From contig CAKSOB010000012.1 in assembly GCA_934476545.1 (NCBI GenBank), positions 1-25,707 of the forward strand: a stretch of 25,707 nucleotides of DNA, in the 5' to 3' direction. Below, one piece after another: positions 1 to 6,989 of this stretch (positions are counted from its first letter, which is position 1; every line of letters starts with the position of its first letter). Origin of the DNA: an uncultured Eubacteriales bacterium (lineage in GTDB: Bacteria > Bacillota > Clostridia > Oscillospirales > Acutalibacteraceae). Under the pieces are notes generated by a model. That model saw only the letters and a list, made by a program, of their open reading frames with translations, was not told the origin of the DNA and did no database searches. A program made the translations under genes and the position numbers.

Positions 1-1638
1 AAGGCATCGGCATATGATTTGAAACGGTATGTAACCCTCCAGTTGGAGCAGGTGTACCCGGAAATTGATGTGGTTGACAAGGCTTATGTTGTAGGCAGCG
101 ACAACATTCTGCAAAAGGGCAGTAAGATTCAGGTGCAGAAAGTTGCTGCCGGAACGAAGATTCAAGGCAAGACCATCGACCCCAAGTATATGCCTCAGGA
201 CAACATGGAAAACCTGCAACAGGCTGCATCGGGTGTAGTGACCGGAAATCCGCTGAGATACCCAAACTGCGCCTATATTGAGCGAGAGGGCGCTGTGCTC
301 CGTGTGGTTTATTACGATGAAGAAAAGGTTATCTTCTGGAGCGCAGGCTACCGCAGCTTTAGCGACCTTTCTCCGTGGATCTGTAAGCAGGACGTTTACT
401 TGGAAAGTAACTCTCCGGGCTTCTATCAGGTGCCGAGAAACATCGTTTGGCTAGACCCGGGCAGAACCGAGAAGTATAACGCCATTCCTGCAAGCGAAAA
501 GAACAAGCAGCCGGTTGCCACCGGTACCGTAGGCGGCAGCGCACTGGCAGTTCGCATTTTCCCACAAACAGAGAAGAAATACGGCGCCGCCTATGCATTG
601 ACCGCAAACAGCAAGGTGGATGTTATGTCCACCCAGGTTGTCCCTGCCATCGACGGCAGCAGCGATACCTTCTATAAGATTCGCTTCAATCAACCGTCCG
701 GCAACGACAGCAGCTACATGAAATACAAAGCCGACGGCTACTACTATGTGAACTCCAAGTATGTGGATTTGAACATCAAGGGCAAGACTGCACCGGCAGC
801 CACCACCGTTGGCAGAACCCAAAATGTGAACGACGGAAACTATGCTTACGTTCGTTCTTCCCCGAAAAATGAGAACGGAAATGTAGTGGGAAGAGTGGTG
901 AATAACGTAGAGGTTACACAGATTCCGTCTATGGATACTACCGATTCCACCGGCAAAAAGTGGAAGGCTCTCTGGTACAGTGGCAAGGTTGCCTATATGC
1001 CGGAAAATCTTGTTGCCGACGGACCAAAGATTGTTGTGCCGAATATGGTGCAGAATCTCCGCATTAAAGAAGTGAAGAACAACCAATATGTCCTCGCTTG
1101 GGATGAGGTTCCTACCAAGATCAACTATCGGGTTGTGGTTGCCAATAGCATCCATCCAAAACGGACCGGTACCAGTTGGGTAGTTTGGAAAACGGCGAAC
1201 CAGCAAGAAAATACCTTTACGGTAAAGAAGGAATGGTTTAAGAAAGCCGACAAGGATGGCAACCTGTTCATTTTGGTAGATGCCATTACCCCGAAGAAAA
1301 CCCTGAAAACCACTTACATCACATTGACAAAGGTTCCGGAAAAACCGGAGAAAATTCAGCCTTGGCAGATTGTGGAAGAGGGAAAAGGTAAGCTGACATT
1401 CATTTATATGAGTTCTCTCCAGTATTCCACCAATAAGAAATTCAAGAACGCCAAGACGATCAACTCCAATGAATCTGTCATTGAGAGCGTGAAGGGCTTC
1501 AAAAAGGGCAAGACCTACTACTTCCGTTATCGTACCTACAAAACCGTACAGACCGATGCAGGTACTACCAAGGTATACAGCCCATGGTCTGCTGCCTTTA
1601 AGAAAAAGATTACTTGGAAATCGGACTATGATTTTTAA
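1..1638 (+). CDS. Secreted multidomain protein (SH3-like and fibronectin-III-like), 5' end cut by window
   Basis: Function unknown. The frame is open from base 1, and the first residues (KASAY) line up with the signal-peptide cleavage region (TASAY) of the paralogue just downstream, so the true start lies before the window; the TTG at 19 is not a real start. What remains is nearly the whole mature protein: an N-terminal domain with no recognised family (roughly bases 20-520), two beta-rich SH3-like modules (about 520-780 and 800-1020; the second has the YVRSSP and KWKALWYSGKVAYMP signatures of bacterial SH3b domains), then two fibronectin-III-like modules ending in YSPWSAAFKKK. The mature part has exactly two cysteines (codons at 268 and 382), both conserved in the paralogue. 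No catalytic motif, sortase signal or membrane anchor is visible. A terminator follows at 1677-1711. A cell-surface or extracellular binding role is inferred from the domains only. Confidence 0.85.
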   Translation, partial: KASAYDLKRYVTLQLEQVYPEIDVVDKAYVVGSDNILQKGSKIQVQKVAAGTKIQGKTIDPKYMPQDNMENLQQAASGVVTGNPLRYPNCAYIEREGAVLRVVYYDEEKVIFWSAGYRSFSDLSPWICKQDVYLESNSPGFYQVPRNIVWLDPGRTEKYNAIPASEKNKQPVATGTVGGSALAVRIFPQTEKKYGAAYALTANSKVDVMSTQVVPAIDGSSDTFYKIRFNQPSGNDSSYMKYKADGYYYVNSKYVDLNIKGKTAPAATTVGRTQNVNDGNYAYVRSSPKNENGNVVGRVVNNVEVTQIPSMDTTDSTGKKWKALWYSGKVAYMPENLVADGPKIVVPNMVQNLRIKEVKNNQYVLAWDEVPTKINYRVVVANSIHPKRTGTSWVVWKTANQQENTFTVKKEWFKKADKDGNLFILVDAITPKKTLKTTYITLTKVPEKPEKIQPWQIVEEGKGKLTFIYMSSLQYSTNKKFKNAKTINSNESVIESVKGFKKGKTYYFRYRTYKTVQTDAGTTKVYSPWSAAFKKKITWKSDYDF

Positions 1639-1676
1639 TGCTTGTCAATCCGCTTGCTAAATAAAAGAATCAACAG

Positions 1677-1711
1677 AACGCCTGCTCTGCTGTGGTGGAG
1701 CGGTCGTTTTT
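1677..1711 (+). terminator. Rho-independent terminator after the first secreted-protein gene
   Basis: An 11-bp stem with one mismatch and one G-U pair (1677-1687 with 1698-1708), a 10-base loop and a run of five T. It lies 38 bases after the stop codon, so the two paralogues are probably separate transcription units. Confidence 0.7.
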
Positions 1712-1859
1712 GTTGTCTTGACAGGGGATTACCATTGATTCCCTGTAACATACCGTTCGTTCTTTTTGCGGCACCTTTCCAAAAATTTGTATTATAATAA
1801 GACCATCAAAAGACAATCTGCTGACCCAAACGATTCAGCGCTGTTAGGAGGTATCCGAA
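1712..1859 (+). promoter_or_regulatory. Upstream region of the second secreted-protein gene, with inverted repeat
   Basis: This gap holds a perfect -35-like TTGACA (1718-1723), an inverted repeat with 9-bp arms at 1721-1729 and 1738-1746 (one G-T pair), and a TATAAT at 1793-1798. The TTGACA and TATAAT are too far apart (69 bases) to be one promoter, and neither has a good partner at 16-18 bases. The TATAAT, about 60 bases before the start codon, is the more likely -10. The ribosome binding site AGGAGG is at 1846-1851, 8 bases before the ATG. Confidence 0.4.
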
Positions 1860-3632
1860 ATGAAATTGCAGCATCCATCCCGATCCGGTTCCGGACAAAC
1901 ACGTTGGTACATTCGTGCCGGCTGTGTGGTTTTGTGCCTGCTCATGGCGCTGGCACTGACCACGATTCCCATAAGCGGAAATACTGCCTCGGCATACACC
2001 AAGAAGGAGGACCCCATCAATCGGTTTGTTACCCTCCAAATGAAGCAAGTGTACCCGAAAATTAAGATCGTTGCCAAAGCCTTCTTGGTAGGTGAGGACA
2101 AAGCGCTACAAAAAGGCAGCAAGGTTCATATCCAAAAAGTGCCTGCCGGAACGAAAATCCAAGGGCAGACCATCGACCCCAAGTATATGCCTCAGGATAA
2201 CATGGAGGTTCTGAAAATGCTTTATTCCAGTGTGGTAAGTGGCACCCCCCTTTCCTTTCCGAACTGTGCATTTTTAGAGCGGGAAGGCACCACCTTCGAT
2301 GTGGTTTACTACGATGCAGAAACCGTCATTTTCTGGAGCCCCGGCTACCGCAGCTTTAGCATGAGTTCCATCGTGTCTTGTAACCAGTCGGTTCTGTTGG
2401 AGAGCCATTCTCCCGGCTTCTATCAAATCTCCAGAAAGTACGTTTGGTTAGACACCGGCAGAAACAATCAGTACAACGTCATTCCAAGCAGCGAGCTGAA
2501 GAAAGAAGCGGCTGCCACCGGTACTGTAGGCTCCCTGGCATTGCCGGTTCGTTCGTTCCCAATGGTAGATAAAAAATACGATGCCGCTTATATTCTGGAT
2601 TCCAACACCCAGATAGAGGTCATGTCCACCGAGCCGATTCGTGCTATTGACGGCAGCAGCGATACCTACTACAAGATTCGTTTCAACCAAACTTGGGATG
2701 ACGACAGCTACTATATGCGGTACAAAAACCCCGGCTACTACTATGTAAACACTGACTATGTGGACTTGAACATCAAGGGCAAGACCGCTCCGGCAGCCAC
2801 CACCGTTGGCAGAACCGAAAATATTAAATACGGAAATTATATTAAGGTTCGCTCCTCTCCGAAAAATATCACAAGCAATATCATCGGGAAACTGATGGAT
2901 AACGTAGAGGTGACCCAGATTCCGTCCAAAAGCGTCACCGATCCCAACGGCAAGCAGTGGAAAGCCCTGTGGTACAGCGGTCAAGTTGCCTATGTTCCGG
3001 CGAATTACATTGCCGATGGCGGGAAAATCGTCATTCCAAAGAAGATTCAGAATATCCGTGTGAAAGACGTAAAGAACGGTCAATACATCCTCACTTGGGA
3101 CGACGTGCCAAAGCTGGTCAATTACCAAATCGTGGTTTCCAATACCGAATCCTCCAAGAAGGTGGGTGACAGTTGGGTGGTTTGGAAAACCGACAACTAC
3201 AAGCAAAACACCTTTACCGTAAAGAAGGAATGGTTCAAGAAATCCACAGACGGCAACCTGTATGTTCTAATCAGCGCCCGCACCCAAAAGCAAGACGTAA
3301 AAACCTCTTACATTACCATTGGTAAGCTGTTTTCCTCTGTAACGCCACCGAAAATTGAGGACTGGCAAATTACGGAAGAGGGCAAAGGCAAGCTGTCCTT
3401 CGGGTTTATGTCCTCCGTTCAATATTCCACCAATAAGAATTTCAAAAATGCCAAGACCGTAAACTTCAAAACGATTGGCGGTGGAGAGGTGAAAGGCTTT
3501 AAAAAGGGCAAGACCTACTACTTCCGCTACCGGTATGCAGAAACGGTAAAGACCGAATCGGGCGAAGCAAAAGTGTATAGCCCATGGTCTGCAACCTATA
3601 AGAAAAAGGTTACTTGGAAGCCTACCTATTAA
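1860..3632 (+). CDS. Secreted multidomain protein (SH3-like and fibronectin-III-like), paralogue of the upstream gene
   Basis: Function unknown. The 590-residue protein starts at an ATG 8 bases after AGGAGG. Residues 1-45 form a signal peptide: basic start (R15, R19), hydrophobic core 20-38 and a likely cleavage site after ASA (45). Then come an unrecognised N-terminal domain (about 50-210), an SH3-like module (about 215-305), a bacterial SH3b-type module (about 314-385, with KVRSSP and ALWYSGQVAYVP) and two fibronectin-III-like modules (about 390-480 and 485-590). It aligns along its full length with the upstream gene product at clearly more than half identity by eye. Cysteines 136 and 174 are the only two in the mature part and keep the same 38-residue spacing in the paralogue, so an extracellular disulfide is likely. 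There is no enzymatic motif, LPxTG or C-terminal membrane segment, so it should be released or held non-covalently. A strong terminator follows. Confidence 0.9.
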   Translation: MKLQHPSRSGSGQTRWYIRAGCVVLCLLMALALTTIPISGNTASAYTKKEDPINRFVTLQMKQVYPKIKIVAKAFLVGEDKALQKGSKVHIQKVPAGTKIQGQTIDPKYMPQDNMEVLKMLYSSVVSGTPLSFPNCAFLEREGTTFDVVYYDAETVIFWSPGYRSFSMSSIVSCNQSVLLESHSPGFYQISRKYVWLDTGRNNQYNVIPSSELKKEAAATGTVGSLALPVRSFPMVDKKYDAAYILDSNTQIEVMSTEPIRAIDGSSDTYYKIRFNQTWDDDSYYMRYKNPGYYYVNTDYVDLNIKGKTAPAATTVGRTENIKYGNYIKVRSSPKNITSNIIGKLMDNVEVTQIPSKSVTDPNGKQWKALWYSGQVAYVPANYIADGGKIVIPKKIQNIRVKDVKNGQYILTWDDVPKLVNYQIVVSNTESSKKVGDSWVVWKTDNYKQNTFTVKKEWFKKSTDGNLYVLISARTQKQDVKTSYITIGKLFSSVTPPKIEDWQITEEGKGKLSFGFMSSVQYSTNKNFKNAKTVNFKTIGGGEVKGFKKGKTYYFRYRYAETVKTESGEAKVYSPWSATYKKKVTWKPTY

Positions 3633-3712
3633 CGGCTTCTATCCAATAAAAAGAGTCACAACCGTTCCACGAAACGCTATTACAAAGAAAAGAGAGGAAT
3701 CATAACACATAC

Positions 3713-3753
3713 AACGTACCCAAGGATGCGCGTCGTCTTTGGGTACGTTTTTT
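3713..3753 (+). terminator. Strong rho-independent terminator after the second secreted-protein gene
   Basis: A perfect 11-bp stem (3713-3723 with 3739-3749), a 15-base loop and a run of six T. It separates the secreted-protein gene from spoVT. Confidence 0.9.
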
Positions 3754-3813
3754 GATTCAACTCCATTTTTGTCAATTTTTCAAAGATTCATGCAAAAAAA
3801 TTCCTCACAGAAA

Positions 3814-3842
3814 GTATAAACCGTGCCGCAGTTTCCATAATA
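3814..3842 (+). promoter_or_regulatory. Predicted sigma-G (forespore) promoter of spoVT
   Basis: A GTATA element (3814-3818) and a CATAATA element (3836-3842) are 17 bases apart. This fits the known forespore sigma-G consensus (GHATR, about 17-18 bases, CATNHTA). The site lies about 65 bases before the spoVT start, and spoVT is a known sigma-G target in Bacillus subtilis. No sigma-A-like pair is obvious in the same gap. The match was made by eye. Confidence 0.6.
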
Positions 3843-3906
3843 AGCAGGAAAGCAAGTTCCATAAAATCCGCCGTTTGGCGAAACGATAGAGCAGGAGGAA
3901 ACCAAA

Positions 3907-4446
3907 GTGAAAGCGACAGGCATTGTGAGAAGAATTGATGATCTTGGCAGGGTAGTCATTCCCAAGGAGATTCGGCGAACCCTCCGTATCCGTGAGGGCG
4001 ACCCGCTGGAAATTTTCACGGACAGCGACGGTTTGGTGGTTTTTAAAAAGTATTCGCCCATCGGGGAGCTGTCCGACTTTGCAGGGCAATATGCAGAGGT
4101 GCTGAACAAGGCTGCCGGGCTGCCTGCGTTGATTTGCGACTGTGACCATGTGGTGGCAGCGGCAGGCGTGCCAAGAAAAGAATATCTGGGGCGGCGCATC
4201 ACGGCAGACATTGAGGAGTATATGCAATCTCGTGCCAAATTTTTCAGCGGAGAGGACCACAAAGAGGTGTATCCGGTGGAGGGGATGGAGCAACTTGCCG
4301 GTGTGATTTGTCCTATCATTTCGTCCAGTGACGTGACCGGTGCGGTAGTGCTGCTGAAAGAGAACCGCAGCGCTCATCCCGGCGAAACAGAGGAGAAACT
4401 GGCGCAGGCAACGGCAGCCTTTTTGGGCAAGCAGTTGGAGACCTAA
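3907..4446 (+). CDS. spoVT: Stage V sporulation protein T, AbrB-family transcription regulator
   Basis: SpoVT is a DNA-binding regulator that tunes late forespore gene expression and spore resistance and germination properties. The 179-residue length is typical. Residues 1-50 are a swapped-hairpin AbrB domain (GIVRRIDDLGRVVIPKEIRR); the rest matches the GAF-like sensory domain (DFAGQYAEVLN early, CPIISSSDVTGAVVLL late). The start is a GTG placed 8 bases after AGGAGG (3893-3898); no in-frame ATG fits as well. It is monocistronic by layout: a terminator lies upstream and a new promoter begins about 90 bases downstream. A sigma-G-like promoter precedes it. In other Firmicutes spoVT often has other neighbours, so its position next to the rimP operon says little about function. 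Confidence 0.95.
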   Translation: MKATGIVRRIDDLGRVVIPKEIRRTLRIREGDPLEIFTDSDGLVVFKKYSPIGELSDFAGQYAEVLNKAAGLPALICDCDHVVAAAGVPRKEYLGRRITADIEEYMQSRAKFFSGEDHKEVYPVEGMEQLAGVICPIISSSDVTGAVVLLKENRSAHPGETEEKLAQATAAFLGKQLET

Positions 4447-4532
4447 AGAGAATCCCGCAGGAGAAATCCGGTTTCTTTTTGAAAAAACGGGACAAAAACG
4501 GCGTTGTTTCAGAGGAATCCCGTAAATTCCCC

Positions 4533-4561
4533 TTGATTTTCCACAAGGGGTGTGCTATACT
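4533..4561 (+). promoter_or_regulatory. Strong sigma-A promoter of the rimP-nusA-infB operon
   Basis: TTGATT (4533-4538), exactly 17 bases, then TATACT (4556-4561) with an extended -10 TGC (4553-4555). The expected start of transcription is near 4567-4569, about 20 bases before the rimP leader hairpin. A 13-base perfect dyad (4562-4574: AAATAC, A, GTATTT) covers the predicted start and could be an operator or chance AT-rich sequence. Confidence 0.8.
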
Positions 4562-4587
4562 AAATACAGTATTTATAGTATGACGAT

Positions 4588-4618
4588 AAAAGAGTGGGCA
4601 ACAAAAACCCGCTCTTTT
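4588..4618 (+). ncRNA. rimP leader hairpin
   Basis: A hairpin with 11-bp arms (4588-4598 and 4608-4618), one G-U pair and a 9-base loop starts about 20 bases from the predicted transcript start and ends with TTTT just before the rimP ribosome binding site. Its AAAGAGTGGG / CCCGCTCTTT arms match the conserved hairpin known upstream of rimP in many Firmicutes (the rimP leader). It resembles a terminator, so attenuation or autoregulation of the whole operon is plausible, but the T run is short. Confidence 0.7.
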
Positions 4619-4640
4619 GTTATTATTCGAGGTGAAAAAC

Positions 4641-5168
4641 TTGGCTGAAAAACAAAAAAAGAAAAAGGGCGGTAACGTGGCAGGTGCTGTTTGGCAGTTG
4701 GCAGAACCCATCGCCAAAGAGTTGGGACTGTCCCTTTGGGATGTTCGGTTTGTAAAAGAGGGTGCCTATCACTATCTGCGAATCACCATCGACAAGCCGG
4801 AGGGGGTAGGCATTGATGACTGCGAGGCAATGAGCCGTGCAGTCAATGGTCCTCTGGATACATTAGACCCAATCGACTGCGAATACTGCCTGGAGGTTTG
4901 CTCTCCCGGCGTAGAGCGAGAACTGACTCGTCCGGAGCATTTTGAAGCCTTCTTGGGTGCGGTACTAAATGTTCGCATGATTCGTCCGTTGCCGGACGGT
5001 CGGCGGGAACTGACTGCCATTTTGCACAGCTTTGAAAACAATGTTCTGGAGCTGGAAACACAAGACGGAGAATTTTTCCACATAGAAAAGAAAGACACCG
5101 CCTCGGTGCGGGTCAACGAAGACTACATCGACATTGACGAAGACGACAACTCAGAAACGGAGGAGTGA
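4641..5168 (+). CDS. rimP: Ribosome maturation factor RimP
   Basis: RimP is needed for maturation of the 30S subunit. The 175-residue protein carries the expected N-terminal domain (LAEPIAKELGLSLWDVRFVKEG, YLRITIDKPEGVGIDDCEAMSRAV) with the family signature CLEVCSPGVERELTRPEHFE, then the C-terminal SH3-like domain (about 95-165), ending in an acidic tail. I chose the TTG at 4641 because CGAGGTG (4628-4634) sits 6 bases upstream. A TTG at 4617 would lie inside the leader hairpin, and a GTG at 4632 would overlap the ribosome binding site. It is the first gene of the operon; its last codons contain the ribosome binding site of nusA, 7 bases downstream. Confidence 0.95.
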   Translation: MAEKQKKKKGGNVAGAVWQLAEPIAKELGLSLWDVRFVKEGAYHYLRITIDKPEGVGIDDCEAMSRAVNGPLDTLDPIDCEYCLEVCSPGVERELTRPEHFEAFLGAVLNVRMIRPLPDGRRELTAILHSFENNVLELETQDGEFFHIEKKDTASVRVNEDYIDIDEDDNSETEE

Positions 5169-5175
5169 CAAAATT

Positions 5176-6294
5176 ATGAACAGCGAATTGTTTGAAGCAC
5201 TGGAGCTTTTGGAGCAAGAACGAGGCATTCCGGTAGATTTTATGATTGACCGCATTACCAAAGCCATTGTGACTGCTTGCAAAAACAGCTACGATAATGA
5301 AGAAGCCCGGGTGGAAGTGAACATGGACAAGGGTGCATTTGAAGTGTTCCTCCGCAAGGAAGTGGTAGACGAGGTTTACGAGCCATACAAGGAAATCACA
5401 CTGGAGGATGCCAGAAAGATTGACCCAACCGTAGACTACGAGGATTTTGTAGAGGTACAGTTGGACACCAAGGAGTTTGGCAGAATCGCAGCGCAAACTG
5501 CAAGAAACATCATCCGTCAGGGGATTCGGGACGGCGAGCGTGGCTTGATGATGCAGGAGTTCCAGAGCAAGCATCAGGAGTTGGTGACTGCAACTGTAGA
5601 GCGGGTAGACCCAAAGAGCGGCGCAGCAACCCTCCGCATCGGCAAGGCAGAAGCTATTCTGCCTCGTGGTGAGCAGGTTGGCGGCGAGGTTCTCCAAGAG
5701 GGCGACCTGATCAAGGTTTACATCGTAGACGTTCGGGAAACAGAGAAGGGTCCAAGAGCTATGATCTCCCGTACTCATCCGGATTTGGTAAAGCGTCTGT
5801 TTGAAACAGAAGTGCCGGAAATCTACGACGGCATTGTAGAAATCAAGGCAGTTTCCCGTGAGGCAGGCAGCCGCACCAAACTGGCAGTGCTGAGCCACGA
5901 CCCGGAAATTGACGCAGTCGGCGCTTGCATCGGCGCAAGAGGCGCTCGTGTAGGCTCCATTGTTAGCGAGTTGGGCGGCGAAAAAATCGACATTGTAGAG
6001 TATAGCGAAGATCCTACTGCATTCATCGCTTCTGCATTGTCCCCGGCAAATGTTGTTACCGTGACCATTCTGGACCCGGATGCAAAATCCTGCCGTGTTA
6101 TCGTGCCGGACAGCCAGCTCTCTCTTGCCATCGGCAACAAGGGGCAAAATGCGCGTTTGGCAGCAAAGCTGACCGGCTGGAAAATCGACATTAAGCCGGA
6201 GAGCGGCTTCTACGGTGAAGAAGTACCGGAAGAAACTGCGCCGGAAGCAGCCGAGCCGGAAGCGCCGGAGCAGACCGAAGAAGTAACAGAGTAA
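5176..6294 (+). CDS. nusA: Transcription termination/antitermination protein NusA
   Basis: NusA binds RNA polymerase and nascent RNA and modulates pausing, intrinsic termination and antitermination. The 372-residue length is that of Gram-positive NusA, which lacks the extra C-terminal acidic repeats of enteric forms. Domains: N-terminal polymerase-binding domain (1-125), S1 (about 133-200), KH1 (about 230-275; GARGARVGSI) and KH2 (about 300-345; LAIGNKGQNARLAAKLTGW), followed by a short Glu/Pro-rich tail. The start is the ATG at 5176, with GGAGGAG at the end of rimP as the ribosome binding site about 10 bases upstream. It is the second gene of the operon, and ylxR follows after a 31-base gap. 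Confidence 0.97.
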   Translation: MNSELFEALELLEQERGIPVDFMIDRITKAIVTACKNSYDNEEARVEVNMDKGAFEVFLRKEVVDEVYEPYKEITLEDARKIDPTVDYEDFVEVQLDTKEFGRIAAQTARNIIRQGIRDGERGLMMQEFQSKHQELVTATVERVDPKSGAATLRIGKAEAILPRGEQVGGEVLQEGDLIKVYIVDVRETEKGPRAMISRTHPDLVKRLFETEVPEIYDGIVEIKAVSREAGSRTKLAVLSHDPEIDAVGACIGARGARVGSIVSELGGEKIDIVEYSEDPTAFIASALSPANVVTVTILDPDAKSCRVIVPDSQLSLAIGNKGQNARLAAKLTGWKIDIKPESGFYGEEVPEETAPEAAEPEAPEQTEEVTE

Positions 6295-6325
6295 TCGAAA
6301 GAATTGACAGAAAGGGTGGCGCTGA

Positions 6326-6631
6326 ATGAAACAGAAGAAAATTCCGCTGCGAAAATGTACCGGTTGCGGCGAAATGAAGCCAAAGCAGGACTTAGTGCGG
6401 GTGGTGCGTGCGCCGTCCGTTACAGACGAAGAGGGCGTTGTATTAAAAGAAGGAGAAATCTCTCTGGACTTGACCGGTAAACAGTCCGGGCGAGGCGCTT
6501 ATCTTTGTAAAAACCCGGAGTGCTTGCAGCAGGCAAGAAAAGCCAAACGACTGGAACGGTCCTTTGCTTGCAAGATTCCGGAGGCGTTGTACGACCGTTT
6601 AGAAGAGGAGATGAAGCAATTTGCAAAATAA
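6326..6631 (+). CDS. ylxR: YlxR/RnpM family RNA-binding protein (DUF448)
   Basis: A 101-residue protein of the YlxR family. The expected signatures are present: KCTGCGEMKPKQDLVRVVR near the N-terminus with a CxxC pair (C11, C14), then GRGAYLCKNPECLQQARK with a second pair of cysteines, and a basic RLERSF segment. In B. subtilis the protein has been reported to bind RNase P RNA and renamed RnpM. It sits in its usual place between nusA and the L7Ae-like gene, and its 3' end overlaps that gene by 11 bases. The start is an ATG 6 bases after AAGGGTGG. Confidence 0.93.
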   Translation: MKQKKIPLRKCTGCGEMKPKQDLVRVVRAPSVTDEEGVVLKEGEISLDLTGKQSGRGAYLCKNPECLQQARKAKRLERSFACKIPEALYDRLEEEMKQFAK

Positions 6632-6932
6632 GCTGACATCTCTTTTGGGATTATCTCGTCGGGCAGGTAAGCTGACCATGGGGCATGACCCTGTGGCAGA
6701 ATCCGTTGTCAAAGGGGAAAGCTGCTTGGTGCTGATGGCGCAGGACTTGTCGCCTCGCACGAAAAAAAGCATTGTGTCTATTGTAGGCACAGCCGTTCCC
6801 TTGGTGGAAACCGCACTGACCCTAGACGAGATGGGATTCGCCGTTGGAAAACGGGTGGGCGTTGTTTCTGTGAATGAAGCAGGCTTTGCAAAAAAGCTGC
6901 AAGCACTGGCAGAAGCCCACGCAAACGCATAA
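6621..6932 (+). CDS. ylxQ: L7Ae/YlxQ family RNA-binding protein
   Basis: A 103-residue protein of the L7Ae/L30e/S12e fold, which binds kink-turn RNA. It shows the family pattern LLGLSRRAGKLTMGHDPVAESVVKG, the LVLMAQDLSPRTKK strand-helix and a late GFAVGKRVGVVSV segment. The start is a TTG overlapping the end of ylxR by 11 bases, with GAGGAG inside ylxR as the ribosome binding site, so translation is probably coupled. Bacterial YlxQ is a non-essential protein of unclear physiological role that co-occurs with ylxR between nusA and infB. Confidence 0.92.
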   Translation: MQNKLTSLLGLSRRAGKLTMGHDPVAESVVKGESCLVLMAQDLSPRTKKSIVSIVGTAVPLVETALTLDEMGFAVGKRVGVVSVNEAGFAKKLQALAEAHANA

Positions 6933-6989
6933 ATACACGAGATTTCGATACACAACAAACCGCAAAGCGGAGAAATAGGAGGAATCGGG

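Noticed and set aside
451..1206. Long open frame on the minus strand inside the first secreted-protein gene (and a matching one at 2448-3206).
   Set aside because: Both mirror the coding frame of the paralogues on the other strand, have no ribosome binding site or known domain, and are similar to each other only because the plus-strand genes are.
1718..1751. TTGACA at 1718 as -35 of a normal promoter.
   Set aside because: No -10 hexamer at 16-18 bases; the next AT-rich candidates are 20 or more bases away.
4459..4482. Terminator after spoVT (weak AGAAA/TTTCT hairpin with T run).
   Set aside because: Only five A-T-rich pairs; too weak to call.
5113..6147. Minus-strand open frame of 344 codons opposite nusA.
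   Set aside because: Shadow frame created by the codon bias of nusA; no domain and no ribosome binding site.
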